Assembly (NCBI GenBank): GCA_046155815.1
Contig: JBJXFY010000350.1
Coordinates: 1 to 14,315 of the forward strand
DNA length: 14,315 bases
Reading direction: 5' to 3'
DNA from: JBJXFY01 sp046155815
GTDB lineage: Bacteria > Verrucomicrobiota > Verrucomicrobiia > Limisphaerales > CAIMTB01
Position numbers and translations under genes: made by a program
Shown: piece after piece, positions 8,034-14,315 of the stretch
How positions within the stretch are numbered: position 1 is the first letter of the stretch
Layout: the number at the start of each line of letters is the position of its first letter
Notes under the pieces: generated by a model
Databases searched by the model: none
The model's input: the letters and a program-made list of their open reading frames with translations, nothing else
Told to the model about the DNA's origin: nothing

Positions 8034-8048
8034 AGGCACGCTGTGCCT
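8034..8048 (+). terminator. Short hairpin after the DUF2784 gene, weak terminator candidate
   Basis: AGGCAC (8034-8039), 3-base loop, GTGCCT (8043-8048), starting 19 bases after the stop. No U-run follows, so it is a weak candidate and may instead be a serA leader stem. Nothing else in 8016-8123 resembles a known riboswitch. Confidence 0.25.
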
Positions 8049-8123
8049 CTCGCCCGACGCGCCCCTGTACTGTGGCAGCATCGTTGACCCTCCTGCGGAG
8101 CGTTCCTACTGTGCCCGGCCTTT

Positions 8124-9722
8124 ATGAAGATCGTCGTCTGCGACCCCATCTCGCCCGCCGGCATCGCGCTGCTCCAGCAGCGCCCGGAATTTCAGGTGGA
8201 CGTGATCGGCAGGAAGCTGCCCGAAGCCGAGCTCGCGCCGCGCGTGCGGGACGCCGCCGCGCTGCTCGTGCGCTCGGAGACGAAGGTCACGAAATCCCTG
8301 ATGGAGGCCGCGCCCCAGCTCCGCGTGGTGGGCCGCGCCGGGGTGGGCGTGGACAACGTGGACGTCGAGGCCGCCACCGCCCGCGGCGTCGTGGTCATGA
8401 ACACCCCCGGCGGCAACACCGTCACCACCGCCGAGCTCGCCTTCTTCATGCTCGGCGCGCTCGCCCGCCGCCTCCCCGCCGCGCACGCCTCGATGGCCGC
8501 CGGCAAGTGGGACCGCAAGCTCTTCATGGGCACCGAACTCGCGGGAAAGACGCTCGGCGTCCTCGGCGCGGGCCGCATCGGCACCGAGGTGGCGAAGCGC
8601 GCGCTCGCCTTCGGGATGCGGGTGGTGGCCTACGATCCCTTCCTGACGGACGCGCGCGCGAAGCAGCTCGGCCTCGAGGCGGTGAGCGACCCCGACCTGC
8701 TCTTCCGCGACGCGGACTTCATCACCATCCACCTGCCGGTCACCCAGGAGACGCGCGAGATGATCAACGCCGAGGCCATCGCGAGGATGAAGCCCGGCGT
8801 GCGGATCGTGAACTGCGCCCGCGGCGAGATCATCCGCGAGGCCGACCTGGTCGCCGCGCTTCAGAGCGGCCGTGTCGCCGCCGCGGCGCTGGACGTCTTC
8901 GCCGTCGAGCCGCTGCCGGCGGACCACCCCTTCCGCACGTTGCCCAACGTCGTGCTCACCCCGCACCTCGGCGCGAGCACCGAGGAGGCGCAGGAGAAAT
9001 GCGGCATCGAGGTCGCCGAGATCGTCACCGCCTACCTGCTCACCGGCGAGGTGCGCAACGCGGTGAACCTCCCCGGCGTGGACGCGAAGACCTACGAGGC
9101 GGTGAAGCCCTACCTGACGCTCGGCGAGAAGCTCGGCCGGCTGCTCGGCCAGCTCGCGCCCGCGCAGGTGGACCGGCTGCACGTCACCTTCGGCGGGCGC
9201 GCGAAGGAGCTGCCCCAGACCGACCCCGTGACGCGCGCCATCCTGCAGGGCTTCCTCGCCCGCGGTCCGGGCGCGGCGGTGAACAACGTGAACGTCCGTG
9301 CCGCCGCCGCCGCGCTCGGCCTGGCCGTCGAGGAGAAGCGCTCGGACGAGGCGGTCACGTTCAACGAGTGGCTGCATGTGCAGCTCTTCAACGGCGACGA
9401 GAAGGTGATCTCGGCCGGCGGCACGTTCTTCGGCTCGCCGAACAACCCGCGCATCGTCCGGCTCTTCTCGCTTCCGGTGGAGATCCCCGTGTCCGGGCAC
9501 CTCCTGCTCGTCCGCAACAGCGACCGCCCCGGCCTCGTGGGCCGCGTGGGCACGCTGCTCGGCCGGCATGGCGTGAACATCGCCAACATGAGCCTCGCCC
9601 GCGACGCCGCCGGCGGCGAGGCGCTGACCGTGCTGCATGTGGACACGCCGCCCTCCGCGGCGGCGCTCGCCGAACTGAAGGCCGACGCCGACATCCGCCG
9701 CGTGGATGTGGTCAGCCTGTGA
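8124..9722 (+). CDS. serA: D-3-phosphoglycerate dehydrogenase, long form with ASB and ACT domains
   Basis: 532 residues from the ATG at 8124. It catalyses the NAD-dependent oxidation of 3-phosphoglycerate to 3-phosphohydroxypyruvate, the first step of serine synthesis, in the cytoplasm. The NAD fold has GAGRIG at 148-153 with the acidic residue Asp171 after it (VVAYDPF). The catalytic set is Arg233 (NCARGEII), Glu262 (VEPLP) and His281 (TPHLGAST). RAGVGVDNVD (71-80) is the usual substrate-domain motif. Residues about 320-450 form the allosteric-substrate-binding (ASB) domain and 458-532 an ACT domain (HLLLVRNSDRPGLVGRVGTLLGRHGVNIANMSL), so feedback control by serine is expected from family knowledge. 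The length matches the long SerA class. No Shine-Dalgarno sequence is seen; the start matches the conserved N-terminus. The next gene begins 7 bases after the stop. Confidence 0.97.
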   Translation: MKIVVCDPISPAGIALLQQRPEFQVDVIGRKLPEAELAPRVRDAAALLVRSETKVTKSLMEAAPQLRVVGRAGVGVDNVDVEAATARGVVVMNTPGGNTVTTAELAFFMLGALARRLPAAHASMAAGKWDRKLFMGTELAGKTLGVLGAGRIGTEVAKRALAFGMRVVAYDPFLTDARAKQLGLEAVSDPDLLFRDADFITIHLPVTQETREMINAEAIARMKPGVRIVNCARGEIIREADLVAALQSGRVAAAALDVFAVEPLPADHPFRTLPNVVLTPHLGASTEEAQEKCGIEVAEIVTAYLLTGEVRNAVNLPGVDAKTYEAVKPYLTLGEKLGRLLGQLAPAQVDRLHVTFGGRAKELPQTDPVTRAILQGFLARGPGAAVNNVNVRAAAAALGLAVEEKRSDEAVTFNEWLHVQLFNGDEKVISAGGTFFGSPNNPRIVRLFSLPVEIPVSGHLLLVRNSDRPGLVGRVGTLLGRHGVNIANMSLARDAAGGEALTVLHVDTPPSAAALAELKADADIRRVDVVSL

Positions 9723-9729
9723 TTTCTCC

Positions 9730-10722
9730 ATGAAGACCCCGCACCATTCAATTGGTCTGGCCCTGCTGCTGGCCATCCTCTCGCTGCCGTTCGTGTCACA
9801 GCCCGCACAGGCCGCCGGCCGGGTGCTCGCCAAGGGCAAGAACGTCGAGGTCACGCAGGAGCAGCTCGACGAGGCCTACGTGGCGCTGCGCGCCTCGCTG
9901 GCCGCGCAGGGCCGCGGCGTGCCCGAGGCCCAGCGCGCCCAGATCGAGAAGCAGCTTCTCGACCGCCTTGTGATGACGCAGGTGCTGCTCGCCCGCGCGA
10001 CCGACGAGGACCGCCAGAAAGGCCGCGAGCGCGCCCTGAAGATCGTGGCCGAGGAGCGGGCCAAGGCAAAGAGTCCCGAGGCCTTCGACAACACCATCCG
10101 CGCCAACGGCCTGACCCCGGAGATGTTCGAGAAGCAGCTCGTGGACCGCTCGGTCGTCGAGCTCGTCGTCGAGCGCGACCTCCGGCCGCGCATCTCGGTC
10201 ACCGCGGAGCAGGCCAAGGACTATTACGAGAAGAATCCCGCGGACTTCGAGCAGCCGGAGCGCGTGCGCGCCGCGCACATCCTGGTCGGCACCCGCAGTC
10301 CCGCCACGAACGGGCCGCTGCCCGACGACGCGGCGCAGGCGAAGAAGGAGCTGGCCGGGAAGATTCTCAAGCGCGCCCGCGACGGCGAGGACTTCGCCGC
10401 GCTGGCGAGGGACTTCTCCGACGATCCCGGGTCCCGCGACCGGGGCGGCGAGTACACCTTCCCGCGCGGGCAGATGGTCCCCGAGTTCGAGCAGGTGGCC
10501 TTCGCGCAGGCCCCCAACCAGATCAGCGACCTGGTGAAGACCCAGTTCGGTTATCACATCATCAAGACCCTCGAGCAGCTGCCGGCGCGCAAGGCGCCCT
10601 ACGAGGAGGTTGGGGAGGCCATCCGCAAGCGCCTCGAGTTCGTCGAGCTGCAGAGTTTGGTCCCGGATTATCAGAAGGAGGTCGTCGCCGCCGCCGGGGT
10701 GGAGTTTCCCAAGGCAGATTGA
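9730..10722 (+). CDS. Secreted parvulin-type peptidyl-prolyl isomerase (SurA/PrsA-like)
   Basis: 330 residues from the ATG at 9730. The frame extends to 9706 inside serA, but the signal peptide starts at this Met (about 1-29, ending PAQAAG), which sets the start. Residues about 35-165 form a SurA-N-type helical region (TQEQLDEAYVALRASLAAQ, GLTPEMFEKQLVDRSVVELVVERDL). Residues about 178-282 are a PpiC/parvulin domain: VRAAHILVG, DFAALARDFSDDPGSRDRGGEYTFPRGQMVPEFEQVAF and TQFGYHIIKT, with the active-site His at 183 and the His of GYHI at 276. A C-terminal helix with EEVGEAIRKRLE follows. The expected role is cis-trans isomerisation at proline and chaperoning of exported proteins in the periplasm. 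It lies 7 bases after serA and is probably cotranscribed with it, although the two functions are not obviously linked. I do not assign surA or prsA because one parvulin domain with this arrangement fits several names. Confidence 0.93.
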   Translation: MKTPHHSIGLALLLAILSLPFVSQPAQAAGRVLAKGKNVEVTQEQLDEAYVALRASLAAQGRGVPEAQRAQIEKQLLDRLVMTQVLLARATDEDRQKGRERALKIVAEERAKAKSPEAFDNTIRANGLTPEMFEKQLVDRSVVELVVERDLRPRISVTAEQAKDYYEKNPADFEQPERVRAAHILVGTRSPATNGPLPDDAAQAKKELAGKILKRARDGEDFAALARDFSDDPGSRDRGGEYTFPRGQMVPEFEQVAFAQAPNQISDLVKTQFGYHIIKTLEQLPARKAPYEEVGEAIRKRLEFVELQSLVPDYQKEVVAAAGVEFPKAD

Positions 10723-10754
10723 CGACCAGGCAGGGTCGGGTGCATCGGTAGGGG

Positions 10755-12701
10755 GTGAAGCGTCTGCTGTTCCTGCTTTCATCCGCGCTCGCCGCCTCCC
10801 CTGTCATCCTCCCCGCGGCGGACGTCCCGCAGGCGCCGCCGCCCGCCGTCACCGGCCAGCGGATCATCGCCCCGGTGGCGACACGCCCGGGCCTGCACGC
10901 GGAAGCGCCGTACTCCATCGGCGAACCGACGGACGAGGAGCAGCTCTACCTCGAGTTCATCAACCGCGCCCGCGCCAATCCAACCGTCGAGGGTGCGCTG
11001 CTGGCCGCCGTGGCCGATCCGCAGGTGACCCGCGCCTATGACTTCTTTGACGTGGACCTCGGCCTCATGCAGGCGGAGTCCGCGCAGTACCCGCCCGCCC
11101 CGCCGCTGGCCTTCCACGCGCGGCTGATTGACGCCGCCCGCGCCCATTCGCAGGACATGTTCGGCAACATGTTCCAGGGCCACGACGGCTCGGATGGCAG
11201 CGACGCGGGCGACCGCATCACCGCTGCCGGCTACGTCTGGGCGTCCTATGGCGAGAACGTGTACAGCTACGCGGAGTCCGTGCTCCACGGGCACGCCGGC
11301 TTCTTTGTGGACTGGGGCAACGGGCCGGGCGGGATGCAGCAGCCGCGCGGCCACCGCGATTCGATCATGAACCCGGGTTTCCGGGAGGCGGGCGTGGGCG
11401 TCGTGCTGGGCACGAACGGCAACGTGGGCCCGCAGCTCGTCACGCAGGAGTTTGCCAGCGCTGCCGGTGCGAAGCCGTACATCACCGGCGTCGTGTACTA
11501 CGACCTCAACACGAACGGCACCTACGACCTCGGCGAAGGGCTGGGCGGCGTGGCCGTCACCGCGGCCGGCGTGGCCGGTTCCGCCGTGTCGGCCGGATCC
11601 GGCGGGTATGCGCTGCCGATCACGGGCAACGGCGGCCACACCGTGCATTTCGCCGTGGCCGGCGGTTCACCGGCGAGCCGCCCGGCCACAGTGGCCGCGA
11701 ACCAGAACGCCAAGCTCGACCTCTCCCTGCCCTACCCGCCGCCCGCCGTGACCGGCCCCGCCAGCGCCGAGACCGGGCGTGACACTTTGTTCGCCACGAC
11801 GCCGGTTCCTGGCGCGACGGGCTACGCCTGGCGGGCCAATCGACGCGTTCCCTTCGCCATCGTTTATGGCGCAGAAGGAGGTCTGGCAGGCCTCGTCGCC
11901 GCGGTCAGCCCGGGCTATCCGGTCGTCACCAACGTCCGTTCCGCCGGCACCTCCGGCTATCACCTCGCCCATCCGGAGCCGCAGTCCCAGACGCTCGCCG
12001 TGCCGGTGCGGCTGCGGCCCGGCCCCACGGCGGCACTGTACTTTTCCAGCCGGCTGGGCTGGGCCTCGACGACGCAGCGGGCCGTGGTCGAAGTCTCCAC
12101 GGATGACGGGGCGACCTGGAGCGAAGCGTGGTCACAGGCCGGCACCGGCACCGCGGGCGAGACGGTCTTCCGCCCGGTGACGGTGGGCTTGGCGGATTTT
12201 TCAGGCCGGCTGATCCGTCTCCGGCTGGCTTACGTCCTCGGCCCCGGATCCTATTACGGCCAAACCTCCGCCGGCCGCGGCTGGCATCTTGACGAAATCC
12301 GGTTCGAGAACGTGGAGGACGGTTCGGAGGAACTCACCGGCACGGCGGCGGCGGACGGCATGATCCGCTTCCATCCGCCGGCACCCGGCCAGTACGCCCT
12401 GAGCGCCCGCGCCACGACCGGCGCGCGCCTCTGGCCGTGGGGGCCCGCGCTCGGCGTGGCCGTGGTCGAGGGCGGGACGCAGCCCGAGTTCGCGTCCATC
12501 CGCATCGAGGACACCGGCCGCGTCGTGCTGGCCGTGAAGCCGAGGCCCGCCGGCGCGCCCGCGCTGCGCGTGCAGGCCGCGCCCACGCCGGCCGGCGGCT
12601 GGACCGACACCGGCCTCACCGTGCCGGCGGCCGGTGGCGAAGTCTCGCTGCCCGGACCGGCGCTGCCGACGCGGTTCTTCCGGCTGGCTGGGACGCCGTG
12701 A
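10755..12701 (+). CDS. Large secreted CAP-domain protein with beta-sandwich C-terminal regions
   Basis: 648 residues from a GTG at 10755, where the signal peptide begins (1-22, MKRLLFLLSSALAASPVILPAA). Residues about 60-236 are a CAP/SCP domain: EEQLYLEFINRARANP (61-76), AHSQDMF with His131, ASYGENVYSY with Glu167, GHRDSIMNPGFREAGVGV with His200. These match the His/Glu set of bacterial CAP proteins, whose activity is mostly unknown. Residues 243-330 form a SdrD-B/carboxypeptidase-regulatory-like sandwich with a Ca-binding-like loop YYDLNTNGTYDLGEG. Residues about 415-525 form a jelly-roll-like region (VEVSTDDGATWSEAW, GWHLDEIRFENVEDG) similar to those after bacterial secreted peptidases. The last about 45 residues (GGWTDTGLTV ... 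RFFRLAG) match a C-terminal tail common in secreted Verrucomicrobiota proteins. It is probably extracellular or surface-bound. It follows the isomerase by 32 bases, and that isomerase could assist its folding (inference). Confidence 0.9.
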   Translation: MKRLLFLLSSALAASPVILPAADVPQAPPPAVTGQRIIAPVATRPGLHAEAPYSIGEPTDEEQLYLEFINRARANPTVEGALLAAVADPQVTRAYDFFDVDLGLMQAESAQYPPAPPLAFHARLIDAARAHSQDMFGNMFQGHDGSDGSDAGDRITAAGYVWASYGENVYSYAESVLHGHAGFFVDWGNGPGGMQQPRGHRDSIMNPGFREAGVGVVLGTNGNVGPQLVTQEFASAAGAKPYITGVVYYDLNTNGTYDLGEGLGGVAVTAAGVAGSAVSAGSGGYALPITGNGGHTVHFAVAGGSPASRPATVAANQNAKLDLSLPYPPPAVTGPASAETGRDTLFATTPVPGATGYAWRANRRVPFAIVYGAEGGLAGLVAAVSPGYPVVTNVRSAGTSGYHLAHPEPQSQTLAVPVRLRPGPTAALYFSSRLGWASTTQRAVVEVSTDDGATWSEAWSQAGTGTAGETVFRPVTVGLADFSGRLIRLRLAYVLGPGSYYGQTSAGRGWHLDEIRFENVEDGSEELTGTAAADGMIRFHPPAPGQYALSARATTGARLWPWGPALGVAVVEGGTQPEFASIRIEDTGRVVLAVKPRPAGAPALRVQAAPTPAGGWTDTGLTVPAAGGEVSLPGPALPTRFFRLAGTP

Positions 12702-12786
12702 CGTCCGCGGCGGCGATTCTTCCCACCGCTGTCCCCGGCGCGTCCGAGCGGCTTGCCGGCCAGCGGCATGCATCCACGTTCCCGGC

Positions 12787-13656
<870 letters not shown>

Positions 13657-14020
13657 CCGAAGCGGACGCGATGGCACTCCGGCTGTTGCTCGGCGCGCGC
13701 GATGCCGGGCGCTGGCGGGACGCCGCGGCGACGTTCGCCCGGGAACGGCCGATCCTCGGCGATCCGTTGGCGGCGATCGTGGCGCTCGGCGACCGTGCCA
13801 TCGCCGCCCAGGTGTCGGCCGCACGGGCCGCGGCCGCCGATGCGGCGCAGGCGTGGACGCGGTGGCGCGGGGAGCCAGCTGCCCTTCTGGGTCACCGGTT
13901 CCTGCAGCTGCGCCACCGCTTCGCGGATCGGGCGCCAGCGCGCAATTGAGGAGTCTTGGCCAGACGGTATCGTTCTGGGCCGCTTTTTGCGGGCCACCTT
14001 CTCGTGCAGACCCCTTCGCC

Positions 14021-14315
14021 ATGACCGACGTCGTCGCCATTGCCCAACGCATCCAATCCGAGAGCAAGACCCTGCAGGCGGTGCGCCAAGCGCTGCAGAC
14101 CGTCATCGTCGGCCAGGACGCCCTGCTCGACGGGCTCCTGATCGCGCTGCTCGCCGACGGCCACGTGCTGCTCGAGGGCTTGCCGGGCCTCGCCAAGTCG
14201 CTGGCCGTCAGCTCGCTGGCGCGCGCGGTCGGCGGCCAGTTCCGCCGCATCCAGTTCACGCCGGACTTGCTGCCGGCCGACCTGGTCGGCACCCACGTCT
14301 ACAACCCCAAGAACG
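14021..14315 (+). CDS. MoxR-type AAA ATPase, 3' end outside window
   Basis: 98 codons are visible from the ATG at 14021. The MoxR (AAA_3) N-terminal signature is clear: VIVGQDALLDGLLIALLADGH (28-48), Walker A GLPGLAKS (53-60) and RIQFTPDLLPADLVGTHVYN (76-95), a MoxR hallmark. MoxR ATPases act as cytoplasmic chaperones that help mature enzyme complexes or regulate envelope processes, usually with a DUF58 protein and VWA-domain proteins encoded downstream; that part is not in the window. The 71-base spacer before it holds an imperfect GC stem around five T (13977-13995) but no clear promoter. No Shine-Dalgarno sequence is present. Because it lies beyond the trpB junction, its link to the rest of this genome is uncertain. 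Confidence 0.93.
   Translation, partial: MTDVVAIAQRIQSESKTLQAVRQALQTVIVGQDALLDGLLIALLADGHVLLEGLPGLAKSLAVSSLARAVGGQFRRIQFTPDLLPADLVGTHVYNPKN

Noticed and set aside
8034..8048. A serine-responsive riboswitch ahead of serA
   Set aside because: Only one short hairpin is visible. No known riboswitch core could be recognised in the 108-base leader.
8106..9854. A 582-codon minus-strand open frame opposite serA
   Set aside because: Shadow of serA, whose catalytic and ACT motifs are unmistakable. The antisense product has no recognisable domain.

Overview
The window is high-GC bacterial DNA. It most resembles an environmental member of the Verrucomicrobiota (Planctomycetota-type bacteria are the alternative). 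The reasons are a PSD1/DUF1549/DUF1553 cytochrome-type gene overlapping a DUF1501 gene, a second DUF1501 gene, a large secreted CAP-domain protein ending in an FFRL-type tail, and start codons without Shine-Dalgarno sequences. This is inference from gene content and motifs; no database search was possible.

Left half (1-7337), all on the minus strand. In transcription order: a PSD1-family gene broken by one in-frame amber codon (7337-4866); a Tat-exported DUF1501 protein whose ATG overlaps the PSD1 stop as ATGA (4869-3418); a small one-helix membrane protein (3281-2958); a secreted protein with two NIPSNAP domains (2699-1932); a second Tat-exported DUF1501 protein (1789-326); and the start of a small secreted protein that runs off the left edge (245-1). 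Nearly every product carries an export signal, so this is an envelope-directed gene set. The biochemical role of the PSD1/DUF1501 families is not established.

Right half (7614 to the end), all on the plus strand. A DUF2784 membrane protein is followed by serA (long-form 3-phosphoglycerate dehydrogenase) and, 7 bases later, a secreted parvulin-type peptidyl-prolyl isomerase. Then come a secreted CAP-domain protein and trpB. trpB stops resembling TrpB at about 13584. The sequence beyond that is the 3' end of an unrelated alanine-rich reading frame, followed by the start of a MoxR-type AAA ATPase. This is either a genomic deletion/rearrangement or a chimeric assembly join.

Non-coding structure is the other theme. 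The spacers hold several short palindromes and purine-rich short tandem repeats. One palindrome-bearing 84-base segment lies in frame inside the PSD1 gene. They look like small dispersed repeat elements. I see no CRISPR array, tRNA, rRNA, transposase or recognisable defence system, and no clearly new multi-gene system. The points most worth checking are the amber codon, the trpB junction and the in-frame palindromic insert.
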